A DNA stretch of 51,345 bases from Oscillatoria sp. FACHB-1407 (GCF_014697545.1 NZ_JACJSA010000032.1:1-51345), one strand, 5' to 3'. Positions 16,487 through 26,919 are shown, counted from the first letter of the stretch. Numbers and translations: made by a program. Notes: generated by a model not told the origin, from the sequence alone.

Positions 16487-17451
16487 ACCGATCGAAGCCG
16501 TTCAATATCTCGGATGGGAGGCGCACCAAACATGCGGGAATATTCTCGACTGAACTGCGAGGTACTTTCATAACCAACTCGATAAGCTGCCTGAGTTGCA
16601 TCGATCGCCTCGGCAAGCATGATCTGACGGGCATTCATCAGCCTCAGATGCTTTTGATATTGCAACGGACTCATAGAGGTAACTGCCTTAAAGTGGCGAT
16701 GAAACGATGCTGCCGACATATTCGCCTGTTCAGCAAGCTCCTCAACCCGCAACGGTTGGGCAAACTCTGTCTTGATTTGTTTGATCACATCTGCAATGCG
16801 CTGCATGTTGCTGCCAAAGGTGGCAACCTGACGAACGGCTTCCCCTTGTTCATCGGTGAGGAGACGGTAATAGATTTCGCGGATAATCAGGGGAGCGAGA
16901 AACGGAATATCCTGCGGTGTATCTAAAAGTTCTGTCAGTCGAATGGCGCAATCAATCAAGGATGGACTGGCATTACTAATACACAAGCCTCTTACAGAGT
17001 TCTCTCGCGTATTGATATCTGGATTTGTTTGAACAATAATTTCACAGAGTTGGGCTGGATCTAGATTCAGCTTTAAGCCGAGATAGGGCTGATCGGGTGT
17101 TGCCTCGATCATGCAAACGCTCAGTGGCAAATCCACCGACGTTACCAAATATTGAGCGACCCCGTACTGAAAGTCTTCTTCACTGAGCGATAAGTTCTTT
17201 TCGCCCTGCACCACCATCGCAAACAGTGGTTCGCTGACATCCTGAATGGTTTTGGAAGTATCGCATCGCACGAAGGCTAAGGGATCGATCGCGGTTGGAT
17301 AATATCCACTTCTCTCACTGCTCGTATGCCGCTCGATGAGTGCTGCCAATTCTGCACATTTGGCGATCGCCAATTGCCGTTGTATTGGCAAAATCTCTCT
17401 ATGGGTAGAAGTGGCGATCGCCATTTCATGGCTCAGTGTCTTGCTCGTCAT
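16483..17451 (-). CDS. AraC-family transcriptional regulator
   Basis: 322 aa with an N-terminal AraC_N/cupin-type sensing region (ERHTSSERSGYYPTAIDPLAF, VVQGEKNLSLSEEDFQYGVAQ) and two C-terminal helix-turn-helix motifs (RVEELAEQANMSAASFHRHF and YRVGYESTSQFSREYSRMFG, about residues 230-315). This architecture is shared with YqhC-like regulators of dehydrogenase genes. It is divergent from the SDR at 17671 with a 219-bp shared upstream region, so that gene and those after it are the likely targets. A second Met at residue 10 is a possible start. Confidence 0.85.
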   Translation of the reverse strand: MTSKTLSHEMAIATSTHREILPIQRQLAIAKCAELAALIERHTSSERSGYYPTAIDPLAFVRCDTSKTIQDVSEPLFAMVVQGEKNLSLSEEDFQYGVAQYLVTSVDLPLSVCMIEATPDQPYLGLKLNLDPAQLCEIIVQTNPDINTRENSVRGLCISNASPSLIDCAIRLTELLDTPQDIPFLAPLIIREIYYRLLTDEQGEAVRQVATFGSNMQRIADVIKQIKTEFAQPLRVEELAEQANMSAASFHRHFKAVTSMSPLQYQKHLRLMNARQIMLAEAIDATQAAYRVGYESTSQFSREYSRMFGAPPIRDIERLRSV

Positions 17452-17670
17452 GCTGGTTTCTTGACTGATAGAACACTTCTCATGCCTGCATTATAGGAGA
17501 CGTTTTCCCTAACCAAACCTTGCTTGAGAGGATCAGGCAATCATCTGCAAGGTCTGTGTATTTGGGCAAAGGCAGATTCAACCTAAGATGACCTCAGGCT
17601 GAAAAGCGGAAGGTATTCACTCATCAGGCTCCGAACTCGTGTTGCAAACACAAGTCGGTAAATAACTTTT

Positions 17671-18399
17671 ATGAATGCGAATGAAAAAGTAGTTTTGATC
17701 ACGGGAGCAAACAAGGGACTCGGCTTGGAGATTGCGCGTCAACTCGCTCAAAAGAACTGTATGGTGCTGCTGGGTGCCCGCGATCGCAATCGTGGAATAA
17801 AGGTAGCTGAGATGCTCAAGCAGGTTGGAAATGTTCAACCGATCGAAATCGATTACGCGCGTCCAGATACGATCACACAGGCGGCTAAAACCATCGACGC
17901 TGAATTCGGCAGGCTCGATATTTTAGTCAACAATGCAGGCATGGCTGATCCGGCTGATGGTCTGCCCAGTCAAACCGATGTAACCGCTGTTGAACATATC
18001 CTGGCGACCAACTTCATCGGTCCGTTGCGAGTCACACAAGCAATGCTGTCACTGATTAAAAAGTCAACCAGCGGTCGCATTGTGAATATGTCGAGCGAAC
18101 TCGCATCACTCACACTCAATGGTGATCCAGAGTGGAAATTTGCCCAATCCAAGTTGCTGGGTTACTGCGCGTCTAAAGCGGCATTGAATATGCTCACCGT
18201 ACAGTTGGCATCTGAATTACGTGACACCAACATCAAGGTGAATTCTGCCGATCCAGGGTTCACTGCCACCGACCTCAATCAATTTCGTGGAGAACAAACA
18301 ATCGGGGAAGGAGCCATTGAACCCGTGCGACTAGCTTTGCTTGATGACAATGGATCGACTGGTGGTTTCTCTGGAAGAAATGGTGAACTTCCCTGGTAG
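17671..18399 (+). CDS. SDR-family NAD(P)-dependent oxidoreductase (carbonyl reductase-like)
   Basis: A 242-aa classical short-chain dehydrogenase. Cofactor motif TGANKGLG, NNAG at about residues 90-93, catalytic Ser in VNMSSELA and the YCASKAAL motif (Tyr/Lys). The GARDRNRG after beta-2 favours NADP. The C-terminus (STGGFSGRNGELPW) is typical of the plant/cyanobacterial carbonyl-reductase-like subgroup. It is the first gene after the divergent AraC regulator. Substrate unknown. Confidence 0.85.
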   Translation: MNANEKVVLITGANKGLGLEIARQLAQKNCMVLLGARDRNRGIKVAEMLKQVGNVQPIEIDYARPDTITQAAKTIDAEFGRLDILVNNAGMADPADGLPSQTDVTAVEHILATNFIGPLRVTQAMLSLIKKSTSGRIVNMSSELASLTLNGDPEWKFAQSKLLGYCASKAALNMLTVQLASELRDTNIKVNSADPGFTATDLNQFRGEQTIGEGAIEPVRLALLDDNGSTGGFSGRNGELPW

Positions 18400-18426
18400 A
18401 TATACCTTACAAGCGCGAGGTTTTTT

Positions 18427-18960
18427 ATGAAAGTTGCGATCGCACTATCTCGACAGACTGTGTATTGGAGAAAAGTCGTCAACAAAATAATCGCTGCCCT
18501 GGGATGCATGTTTATTACGCTACTCATTGTGTTTCTACCTGCAATCACTACTGCACAAACTCGACCAGCAACAATTGCACCACAAACTCAACCAGAACAG
18601 AGTCGCCGCGAACGAGGCAATCAAGTTATCAATAAGCTAACCAGCGGGGCAGGGCAACCTGTACTCGATGCCCTCCGTCAGGATTTCCCATTTCTTGCAG
18701 ATGCGATCGTTGATTATTCACTCGGTGAAGTCTGGTCGCGTCAGGGACTAGACGATCGCACCCGTCAGCTTGCCACCGTTGCCGCCTTTGCCGCCGCTGG
18801 AAATCTGCCACAACTAAAGATTCATGCAGGCTATGCCCTCAGACTTGGCGTAACGCAAGACGAACTTAAAGAAATCATTTACCTAACCACAGTAACAGCC
18901 GGTTTTCCGCGCTCGATTGATGCGGCACAAGCCATGAGAGAAGTCTTCACCGCGCAATAA
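18427..18960 (+). CDS. Exported carboxymuconolactone decarboxylase (CMD)-like protein
   Basis: 177 aa. A long N-terminal hydrophobic segment (about 18-42, ending ITTAQT) looks like a signal peptide or anchor. The rest resembles the CMD/AhpD-like fold: TRQLATVAAFAAAGNLPQLK and IHAGYALRLGVTQDELKEII. The CxxC peroxidase pair of AhpD is absent, so the chemistry is uncertain. It is 27 bp downstream of the SDR, on the same strand, and likely cotranscribed. Confidence 0.75.
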   Translation: MKVAIALSRQTVYWRKVVNKIIAALGCMFITLLIVFLPAITTAQTRPATIAPQTQPEQSRRERGNQVINKLTSGAGQPVLDALRQDFPFLADAIVDYSLGEVWSRQGLDDRTRQLATVAAFAAAGNLPQLKIHAGYALRLGVTQDELKEIIYLTTVTAGFPRSIDAAQAMREVFTAQ

Positions 18961-19024
18961 AAGCGTCTTAGCACTACAAAACAAGTTCACTCCACAACTG
19001 CAAAATAACCAGGAGATAAGACTC

Positions 19025-19765
19025 ATGACGACCCATGAAAACACCCAAAAAGTTGTGCTGATTACAGGTGCAAGTAGCGGCATTGGTGAAGCAACCGCCA
19101 GATTACTGGCTCGCAACGGTCTACGAGTTGTGTTGGGCGCACGGCGTACCGATCGCCTTGAAGCGATCGCCTCCGAAATCCGTGAGAAAGGGGGCGTAGC
19201 AGAATATCGTGCCCTGGATGTCACTAACCTCGAAGACATGCAAGCCATTGTTGAGTTTGCAGAAAATAAGTTTGGTCATCTGGATGTCGTAGTCAACAAT
19301 GCAGGTATCATGCCACTCGCCAAGCTAGAGGCATTAAAGATCGACGAGTGGAACCGCATGATTGATGTCAATATTCGCGGTGTCCTCCACGGCATCGCGG
19401 CTGCCCTCCCTGTTTTCAAGCAGCAACAGTCTGGACAGTTTGTAAATATCTCCTCCATTGGTGGACACATCGTCTATCCGACAGCAGCCGTGTACTGCGC
19501 AACCAAGTTTGCCGTCTGGGCAATCTCTGAGGGACTGCGGCAGGAATCGACGGATATCCGGGTTACGATCATCTCGCCCGGAGTGACCCAATCTGAACTT
19601 CCCAGCACCACCACCGACGCTGAAGCAGCGCAGTGGTTAGAGGAATTTCGTGGAGCCGTAATTCCACCCGATGCGATCGCTCGTGCCATTGCCTTTGCGA
19701 TCGAGCAGCCCGCAGATGTAGATGTGAATGAAATTATTGTCCGACCGCTTGGGCAGCCCAGTTAA
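19025..19765 (+). CDS. SDR-family oxidoreductase
   Basis: 246 aa. TGASSGIG cofactor loop, GARRTDRL suggesting NADP preference, NNAG, Ser in VNISSIGG and the YCATKFAV catalytic motif. A clear AGGAG lies just upstream (CCAGGAGATAAGACTCATG). It resembles YdfG-like and clavaldehyde-dehydrogenase-like SDRs. It completes the AraC-linked group. Confidence 0.85.
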   Translation: MTTHENTQKVVLITGASSGIGEATARLLARNGLRVVLGARRTDRLEAIASEIREKGGVAEYRALDVTNLEDMQAIVEFAENKFGHLDVVVNNAGIMPLAKLEALKIDEWNRMIDVNIRGVLHGIAAALPVFKQQQSGQFVNISSIGGHIVYPTAAVYCATKFAVWAISEGLRQESTDIRVTIISPGVTQSELPSTTTDAEAAQWLEEFRGAVIPPDAIARAIAFAIEQPADVDVNEIIVRPLGQPS

Positions 19766-19964
19766 ACCAGATTGCTTTATTGCTAGGAGAGTATGCAATT
19801 GAACAACGGGGTGAGTTTTATGACGCCCAACAGATCTGGGTATCCGCAGGGTAAGCCACCTCTCTGTCTGGACGATTCCGTTTTGAGTGTGAGGCAGTTC
19901 TTCTAAAATCTAGACATCAATATAATGGGCGGTATGCTTATGCACCGCATCAGGAGAGAGTCGG

Positions 19965-22900
19965 ATGATTGACCTGCCTGGAATTGCTATTCAAAGCAAG
20001 ATCTATGAGAGTCCAACCTCTTTAGTGTATCGGGGTATCCAAATGTCTGATGGGCGGGCAATTGTGGTCAAACTGCTCAAGCAGGATTATCCCTCTCCTC
20101 AAGAATTAACGCGCTATAGACAGGAATATGCCATTACCCACTCTCTGAATCTGGAAGGGGTAGTCAAAGCATACAGCCAGCAAGACTACCAACGCACGTT
20201 GATTATTCTCTTAGAAGATTTTGGTGGAGAGTCGCTGGAGCAATGGATGCGGCAGCAATCAAGTTTCTGCCCCATGTCCTTACCTGCATTCCTGCAACTG
20301 GCGATCGCACTCACCGATATTTTGGGCCGTATTCACGCCAACAATATCATTCACAAAGATATTAATCCTGGAAATATCGTTTTTAACCCAGGTACTGGCG
20401 TTGTTAAAATTATTGACTTTGGAATAGCTACCCGATTTAATCGCACGAATCCAACCTTCAAAAGCCCTCATCGTTTAGAAGGCACATTAGCCTACCTGTC
20501 TCCAGAACAAACCGGGCGAATGAATCGCTCACTTGATTACCGCACTGATTTTTACTCGCTTGGAGTCACGTTTTACGAACTTCTAACAGGACATCTGCCG
20601 TTTGAAGCAACTGATGTTCTGGAGTTAGTGCATTGTCATATTGCGAAACAGCCGATTCCGCCGCATGAGATTGGTGGTGTAGGGTTCGGGGTGTGGGGTG
20701 TAGAGGATGCGTTATCATCCACAGCTAATGCAATTCCTGAAGCGGTTTCGGATATTGTGATGAAGTTGGTGGCGAAAAACGCAGAGGATCGCTATCAGAG
20801 CGCCTGGGGCATTAAATCGGATTTAGAACGCTGTTTGCATCAACTTGAATCAACAGGGCAGATTCAAGCCATTCAGCTAGGGCTGCAAGATATTTCTGAT
20901 CAATTTCACATTCCCCAAAAACTCTATGGACGTGAAGCAGAACTTGCAACATTATTGACAGTATTCGACAAAGTAACAGGGGGAGACGCGGAGAGTGAAC
21001 AAATTGACCCCACACCCCACACCCCACACCCTACACCCCTAATGCTAGTCTCCGGCTATTCTGGTGTTGGCAAATCTGCGTTAGTGCAGGAACTCTACAA
21101 ACCAATCACAGCAAAACGCGGCTATTTTATTTCTGGCAAGTTTGATCAGTTTCAGCGCGATATTCCCTACAGTGCGATCGCCCATGCCTTGCAACAATTG
21201 GTGCAACAACTGCTGGGTGAGCCTGATGAGCAATTGCAACAGTGGCGATCGCGTCTACTATCAGCGTTGGGCAGCAACGGACAACTCATCATTGATGTGA
21301 TTCCCGGAGTAGAACTGATTATTGGCAAGCAACCACCCGTACTAGACATTGGGGCAACGGAAGCTCAAAACCGTTTTAATCGAGTCTTTCAGCAATTCAT
21401 TCGAGTATTTTGTGCCAAAGAAAATCCTCTAGTGATCTTCTTAGATGACTTGCAGTGGATAGATTCGGCAACGCTGAAGTTAATTGAACTGATGCTGCTG
21501 GATGAGCAAACCAAATCTCTATTTTTAATTGGAGCCTATCGAAGCAATGAAGTCAATTCAACTCATCCACTTGCATTAGCACTGGAGAGGCTACGGCAAC
21601 AAGAAGCGATACTTCAGGAGATTGTTCTAGCACCCTTAACCCTAGAACCGTTAACTCAGTTGGTTGCCGAAACGCTCCATCAAGAGATGAAGGCAGTTCT
21701 TCCTTTGGCTGAATTAGTACTGCGTAAAACAGAGGGCAACCCTTTCTTTGTTGGTGAATTTTTGCGATCGCTGTACAGTGAAAATCTCTTGAGCTTTCAT
21801 GCAGAACACTTGAGCTGGCAGTGGAACATTGATCAAATTCAAGCTCTGAATATTACCGATAATGTGGTGGAGTTGCTGTTGATCAAGTTAAAGAAACTAC
21901 CAGAGATAACTCAGCAGTTTCTTCGACTCGCCGCTTGCATTGGGGCTGAGTTTGATTTAGAAACGCTAGCGATTGTATGTGATCAATCACCGACAATTGT
22001 TTTTCAAAGCTTGTTAACAGCAGTACAGCTTGGATTCATTCAACCGCTTTCTGAATTAGACGAGAATTTGTTAGTTCGGGAGTACAAGTTCTTACACGAT
22101 CGCGTTCAACAAGCTGCCTATACCTTGATTGATGAATCGCAGAAACAGGTGGTTCATCTGCAAATCGGTCGCAATCTGCTGGAAAAAACGTTGCCAGAGG
22201 AGTTATCAGAGCGGTTGTTTGAAGTTGTGGATCATTTCAATCATGGAATTGAGTTGGTTGCTGATCAATCTGAGCGAGATGAAATTGCCAGATTAAATCT
22301 AATTGCAGGTCAGAAAGCAAAAGGGGCGATCGCCTATCGTGTGGCTGAAAAATATTTAGCGGTAGGACGAGCATGGCTGGCAGCTTATAGCTGGCAAACT
22401 AACTATGACTTGACCTTGGCGCTGTATATAGAAACTACAGAAGTCGCATATCTATGCGGTGAGTTTGATCAGGTAGAGACTTCGGTAGCAATCGTTCTAC
22501 AAGAAGCTAAAACGGTGTTTGACCTTGTGAACGTTTACGAAATCAAAATTCAAGCATATATTGCACAGGGGCAGCCCTTGCAAGCAATCAAGACAGCATT
22601 ACAAGTTTTGCCACAGTTTGGAATTAAGTTTACCGAATCACCAAATCAGCTAGATATTCAGCTTGAACTGGACGCAACCTCGCGACTCTTTAGTGATAAA
22701 TCGATCGAAGACCTGACTCATTTACCGGAAATGAGCGAACCGAATAAGTTAATAGCAATGCGAATTTTATCCAGGATTATGATTGCGTCCTGGATTGCTG
22801 CTCCTGAATTGATGGTATTACTGGTCGCTAGACAGGTCAGTTTGTCGATAGAGCATGGAAATGCGTTTTCATCTCCCTTTGCATATGCCAACTTTGGATT

Positions 22901-25900
22901 AATTCTCTGTGGAAAGAGCGGAGATATCGAGACTGGTTACGAATTTGGAAAACTGGCTTTAAGGTTGTTGTCCCAGTCTAATACCCATTCACTTACCGCC
23001 AGGACGTTGCTCATTGTAAATACTTTCATCATTCATTGGAAAGAGCATGTGAGGAACACGTTCCAGCCATTGCTAAGAGCTTACCACAATGGGCTAGAGA
23101 CTGGAGACTTGGAGTATGTCGCCTATGCTGCACACGCTTATTGCTTCAACTTTTATGCAGTTGGAAATGAACTCACAGAAGTTGCACGAGAGATAGCAAA
23201 ATACAACGAAGCAATCTGCCAAATTAAGCAGGAAACGGCGCTAACCTGGAATCGAATATTTCAGCAGATGGTCGCAAATTTGATGGGTTATTCAGACAAT
23301 CCAATTTGTCTCATTGGTGAGTTCTACAATGAGGACAATCAATTAGCACAACATGAAGTCGCAAATGATGGAACTGCAATCTTTGATGTCTATGCCAATA
23401 AACTCTTTCTATGCTACTTCTTCTCCGAGTATGCTCAGGCAGTTGAGAATGCAGCGATAGCAGAACGATATTTAGCCCAAATAGTAGGCACCTCTTTTAT
23501 TCCTTTTTACTACCTCTTTGATGCTTTAGCAAGACTAGCAATATATCCTGAGAGCAGCGTTCAAATACAGGCGGAAATTCTAGAAAAAGTTGCTGTCAAC
23601 CAAGAGAAAATGGAGTATTGGGCGCATTATGCGCCGATGAATCATTTGCATAAATATCATTTGCTGCAAGCAGAGACCGCACGAGTTTTAGGTCAGTTGC
23701 TTGAGGCAGAGGAGTTTTATGAACAAGCGATTCAAGGGGCTAGAGACAATGAGTATCTTCAAGAAGAAGCGTTAGCCTATGAGTTAGCTGCCAGATTTTA
23801 CCTGGAGCGGGGTAGGGAAAAGTTTGCCCAAACCTACATGAAGGAAGCACACTACTGCTATGAACGCTGGGGAGCGATCGCAAAGGTTAATGATTTAGAA
23901 ACTCGTTATCCACAATTCTTTGCTCAACCATCAAGTATGCCTGATGCACTAGACCTTAAAGCATCTAAAACCACTTCAAACACCTCACACGTCGCTTTCG
24001 ATTTAGCAGCAGTGATGAGAGCATCACAAGCAATTTCGAGTGAAATTGAATTGGAACGGTTGCTCAATTCCCTCATGCAGATTTTAATTGAAAATGCTGG
24101 GGCACAAACTGGATGCCTGCTCCTGGAAAACTCAGGAGAATGGGCGATCGGAGCTTCGTGTGAACTGAATGATGGTGAGAACATTTTGACACAAGTGTTG
24201 CAATCGGTTCCCATTGCAAATCGCTTATGTGAATCAATCATTCAATATGTGATCCGGACTCATGAATTCGTTATTCTCAATGATGCGGCTCGTGAAGGTC
24301 ATTTCATCCATGATCCCTACATTCAACAGAACCAAACGCAATCACTTCTTTGTTTGCCGTTGTTGAATCAAAGTAAGCTCATCGGTGTGCTGTATCTAGA
24401 AAATCAATTAACAACTGGGGCATTTACACCAGAGCGATCGCAAGTTCTAAATTTACTCTCTACCCAAGCCGCGATCGCGATCGAAAATGCCAAACTCTAC
24501 TCAAAGCTACGCGCGAGTGAAAGTCGGATGGCTCAATTTCTCGAAGCAATCCCGGTAGGGATTAGCATCGTGGATGGGGCGGGTCGCCCTTACTACTTCA
24601 ACCAACGAGCAACTCAGCTATTGGGTAAAGGGATTGATCCGTCTCTGATACCCAATCAACTTGCAGAAGTTTATCAAACGTATCTGGCGGGAACGGAGCA
24701 AAAATATCCGACTGAGAAAATGCCAATTGTCCGGGCATTGAGTGGCGATCGCACCTCAGTTAACGATATGGACATTCGCCAAAACAACGTAACTATTCCA
24801 GTTGAAGTATGGGGCACTCCTATCTTTGACGAACAGGGTAAGGTGACCTATGCGATCGCAGCCTTTCAAGACATCACCCAGCAAAAACAAGCTGAACAGT
24901 TGTTAGCTGATTATAATCGCACCTTAGAGCACCAAGTATCAGAACGAACGGCAGAGTTACAAGAAAGCGAAGCAGAACTGCGCGCTCGTGAACAAGAATT
25001 GCGGCTCATTACAGACGCTCTCCCGGTTGCTATTGGTTACATCGATGCTGAGCAACGCCATCGCTTTGTCAACCGCACCTATGAGATTTGGCGTAGCTGT
25101 AGCCGAGACGAAATTTTAGGCAAGTCTATTCGTGAGCTGGTGGATGATACAGCGTATCAAGTGCTGGAACCGTATGTTAATCAAGCGTTAGGGGGACAAG
25201 CGACAACGTTTGAAGCAGAAATACTCCTGCCAACAGGCAAAAAGTACTTGAGTATAACCTTAATTCCTGATTTTGATGCAAATGCTCAAGTCATTGGATT
25301 CTATGCTCTAAATACAGACATTGGTCATCACAAAAAAGCAGAAAAAGTGTTGCGCCAGTCCGAGGCTCAGTTTCGGGAACAGGCAATCCTCTCCGCTTTT
25401 CGCGCCGATGTGGGCAGTGCCCTTGCTCAAAGTGATAGATTGTCCTTGATGCTGCATCGCTGTGTGGAAGCCGTTGTTAAGCACTTTAATGCTGCATTCG
25501 CCCGGATTTGGACGCTCAATAAAGACGAGAATATTCTGGAGTTACAAGCCAGTGCGGGAATGTATACCCGACTTGACGGCACCTACAGTCGAGTTCCCGT
25601 AGGTAGCTTCAAAGTTGGACGCATTGCTCAGGATCGCTGTCCTCTGTTGACCAATAATGTGTTCTGCGAGTCATCCATTGATCAAGAATGGGCAGAACGA
25701 GAAGGCATGGTGGCATTTGCGGGCTATCCCATCCTGCTGGAGGAGCAGCTTGTTGGCGTGATCGCAATGTTTGCCCGACATCCCATTCCGTCATCCAACT
25801 TTGAGGCATTGGAGTTTGCGGCTCACGAGATTGCATTAGGAATTAGACGCAAACAGGCAGAAGTAGCCTTGCAAGCCTCTGAAGCCGAACTGCGCGATGT

Positions 25901-26891
25901 CTTTGACGAGCTTCGCTTACGAGAACAGGAATTACGGCTCATCACAGATGCTCTACCTGTTTGTATTGCTTATATCGATGCTAACCAGCAGTATCGCTTT
26001 GTCAACCACACCTACGAGATTTGGTGTTGCTGTAGTCGGGACGAAATTTTGGGTAAGTCTATTCGTGAGTTTGTCGGCAATGCCATGTATTTAATGACTG
26101 AACCCTATATTAACCAGGCATTAGCAGGACAAACGGCAACCTTTGAAGCCGAAATGTCTTTACCATCAGGCAACAAATATATCAGTACAACCTTAATTCC
26201 CAACCTGGATGGTAAGGCTCAAGTTATCGGATTCTATTCTCTCAACGTAGATATCAGCGATCGCAGACGTGCCGAAGAAGCCTCAATTTTAGAGGAACGT
26301 AACCGCATGGCGCGAGAAATTCATGATACGCTGGCACAAGCCTTTACGGGGATTCTAGTTCACATGGGAACCGTTTCTCGATTGGTGAACACTAACCCTG
26401 ACGCAATTCAAACCCACATTAATACGGTGCGAGATCTGGCTCGCAGCGGGCTAACAGAAGCGCGCCGGTCGGTTGCAGCACTCCGTCCTCAAGCGCTAGA
26501 AGATGGCAATCTCTGGACAGCCCTAGAACGATTTGTAGCAACGCTGCAATCTTCAACTGAAACCAGCTTGATTTGTGAAATTATCGGTACTCCCTATGTC
26601 CTACCTGCTGAAACGGAAAACAATCTTTTGAGAATTGCACAGGAAGCATTTACAAACGCTATCAGGTATGCCAACGCAACCGAAATTCGGATTGAGTTAG
26701 TGTATGAATCGACGCAATGCTTCTTGCAAATTAGAGACAACGGACAAGGATTTGCAGCCAACCCTACAATTCTAAATCGAGGGTTTGGCTTAATGGGAAT
26801 GACCGAACGAGCGGAACGCATTGGGGCACAACTTTCAATCGAGAGCCAATTGGGGCAGGGAACCGAAGTTGTTGTGGTGATTGAGGTGTAG
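19965..26891 (+). CDS. Giant Ser/Thr kinase - AAA ATPase - GAF/PAS - histidine kinase
   Basis: 2308 aa, in order: Ser/Thr kinase (about 1-290; HKDINPGN with Asp132, DFG at 151-153); AAA/signal-transduction ATPase (SGYSGVGKS with Lys370; LVIFLDDLQW near 490); a long helical TPR-like region (about 720-1320); GAF (1345-1510); PAS (1520-1640); PAS (1676-1790); GAF (1806-1960); PAS (1986-2100); HisKA_3 dimerisation domain with EIHDTLAQ (His2120); and an HATPase_c domain (DNGQGF, GFGLMGMTERA). No membrane segments, so cytosolic. The HisKA_3 type pairs with NarL-like regulators, and one follows at 27322. PAS 2 and PAS 3 are close duplicates. Heptamer repeats lie in the coding sequence at 20676-20703 and 21008-21040, and the stop codon lies in a third array. 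Confidence 0.9.
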   Translation: MIDLPGIAIQSKIYESPTSLVYRGIQMSDGRAIVVKLLKQDYPSPQELTRYRQEYAITHSLNLEGVVKAYSQQDYQRTLIILLEDFGGESLEQWMRQQSSFCPMSLPAFLQLAIALTDILGRIHANNIIHKDINPGNIVFNPGTGVVKIIDFGIATRFNRTNPTFKSPHRLEGTLAYLSPEQTGRMNRSLDYRTDFYSLGVTFYELLTGHLPFEATDVLELVHCHIAKQPIPPHEIGGVGFGVWGVEDALSSTANAIPEAVSDIVMKLVAKNAEDRYQSAWGIKSDLERCLHQLESTGQIQAIQLGLQDISDQFHIPQKLYGREAELATLLTVFDKVTGGDAESEQIDPTPHTPHPTPLMLVSGYSGVGKSALVQELYKPITAKRGYFISGKFDQFQRDIPYSAIAHALQQLVQQLLGEPDEQLQQWRSRLLSALGSNGQLIIDVIPGVELIIGKQPPVLDIGATEAQNRFNRVFQQFIRVFCAKENPLVIFLDDLQWIDSATLKLIELMLLDEQTKSLFLIGAYRSNEVNSTHPLALALERLRQQEAILQEIVLAPLTLEPLTQLVAETLHQEMKAVLPLAELVLRKTEGNPFFVGEFLRSLYSENLLSFHAEHLSWQWNIDQIQALNITDNVVELLLIKLKKLPEITQQFLRLAACIGAEFDLETLAIVCDQSPTIVFQSLLTAVQLGFIQPLSELDENLLVREYKFLHDRVQQAAYTLIDESQKQVVHLQIGRNLLEKTLPEELSERLFEVVDHFNHGIELVADQSERDEIARLNLIAGQKAKGAIAYRVAEKYLAVGRAWLAAYSWQTNYDLTLALYIETTEVAYLCGEFDQVETSVAIVLQEAKTVFDLVNVYEIKIQAYIAQGQPLQAIKTALQVLPQFGIKFTESPNQLDIQLELDATSRLFSDKSIEDLTHLPEMSEPNKLIAMRILSRIMIASWIAAPELMVLLVARQVSLSIEHGNAFSSPFAYANFGLILCGKSGDIETGYEFGKLALRLLSQSNTHSLTARTLLIVNTFIIHWKEHVRNTFQPLLRAYHNGLETGDLEYVAYAAHAYCFNFYAVGNELTEVAREIAKYNEAICQIKQETALTWNRIFQQMVANLMGYSDNPICLIGEFYNEDNQLAQHEVANDGTAIFDVYANKLFLCYFFSEYAQAVENAAIAERYLAQIVGTSFIPFYYLFDALARLAIYPESSVQIQAEILEKVAVNQEKMEYWAHYAPMNHLHKYHLLQAETARVLGQLLEAEEFYEQAIQGARDNEYLQEEALAYELAARFYLERGREKFAQTYMKEAHYCYERWGAIAKVNDLETRYPQFFAQPSSMPDALDLKASKTTSNTSHVAFDLAAVMRASQAISSEIELERLLNSLMQILIENAGAQTGCLLLENSGEWAIGASCELNDGENILTQVLQSVPIANRLCESIIQYVIRTHEFVILNDAAREGHFIHDPYIQQNQTQSLLCLPLLNQSKLIGVLYLENQLTTGAFTPERSQVLNLLSTQAAIAIENAKLYSKLRASESRMAQFLEAIPVGISIVDGAGRPYYFNQRATQLLGKGIDPSLIPNQLAEVYQTYLAGTEQKYPTEKMPIVRALSGDRTSVNDMDIRQNNVTIPVEVWGTPIFDEQGKVTYAIAAFQDITQQKQAEQLLADYNRTLEHQVSERTAELQESEAELRAREQELRLITDALPVAIGYIDAEQRHRFVNRTYEIWRSCSRDEILGKSIRELVDDTAYQVLEPYVNQALGGQATTFEAEILLPTGKKYLSITLIPDFDANAQVIGFYALNTDIGHHKKAEKVLRQSEAQFREQAILSAFRADVGSALAQSDRLSLMLHRCVEAVVKHFNAAFARIWTLNKDENILELQASAGMYTRLDGTYSRVPVGSFKVGRIAQDRCPLLTNNVFCESSIDQEWAEREGMVAFAGYPILLEEQLVGVIAMFARHPIPSSNFEALEFAAHEIALGIRRKQAEVALQASEAELRDVFDELRLREQELRLITDALPVCIAYIDANQQYRFVNHTYEIWCCCSRDEILGKSIREFVGNAMYLMTEPYINQALAGQTATFEAEMSLPSGNKYISTTLIPNLDGKAQVIGFYSLNVDISDRRRAEEASILEERNRMAREIHDTLAQAFTGILVHMGTVSRLVNTNPDAIQTHINTVRDLARSGLTEARRSVAALRPQALEDGNLWTALERFVATLQSSTETSLICEIIGTPYVLPAETENNLLRIAQEAFTNAIRYANATEIRIELVYESTQCFLQIRDNGQGFAANPTILNRGFGLMGMTERAERIGAQLSIESQLGQGTEVVVVIEV
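20676..20703 (+). repeat. 7-bp tandem repeat (GGTGTAG-type) x4 in kinase domain
   Basis: GGTGTAG, GGTTCGG, GGTGTGG, GGTGTAG in register. It encodes a Gly/Val-rich insert (GGVGFGVWGVE) near the C-terminal lobe of the Ser/Thr kinase. Confidence 0.7.
21008..21040 (+). repeat. 7-bp tandem repeat (CCCCACA)x4 before the ATPase domain
   Basis: Three perfect CCCCACA units plus CCCTACA and a partial unit. It encodes a Thr/Pro/His linker (PTPHTPHPTPL) directly before the ATPase P-loop. Same heptamer family as at 20676, 26885 and 27291, in the C-rich orientation. Confidence 0.85.
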
Positions 26892-26919
26892 GGTATGGGG
26901 TGTAGGGTGTAGGGTATGG
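26885..26919 (+). repeat. 7-bp tandem repeat (GGTGTAG/GGTATGG)x5 between kinase and IVP gene
   Basis: Units GGTGTAG, GGTATGG, GGTGTAG, GGTGTAG, GGTATGG. The first unit supplies the TAG stop of the giant kinase (26889-26891) and the last supplies the ATG of the next gene (26916). Confidence 0.85.

Noticed and set aside
19793-19906. 37-codon frame after AGGAGA, before the giant kinase
   Set aside because: Short spacing to the ATG, no recognisable features, and composition like non-coding spacer.
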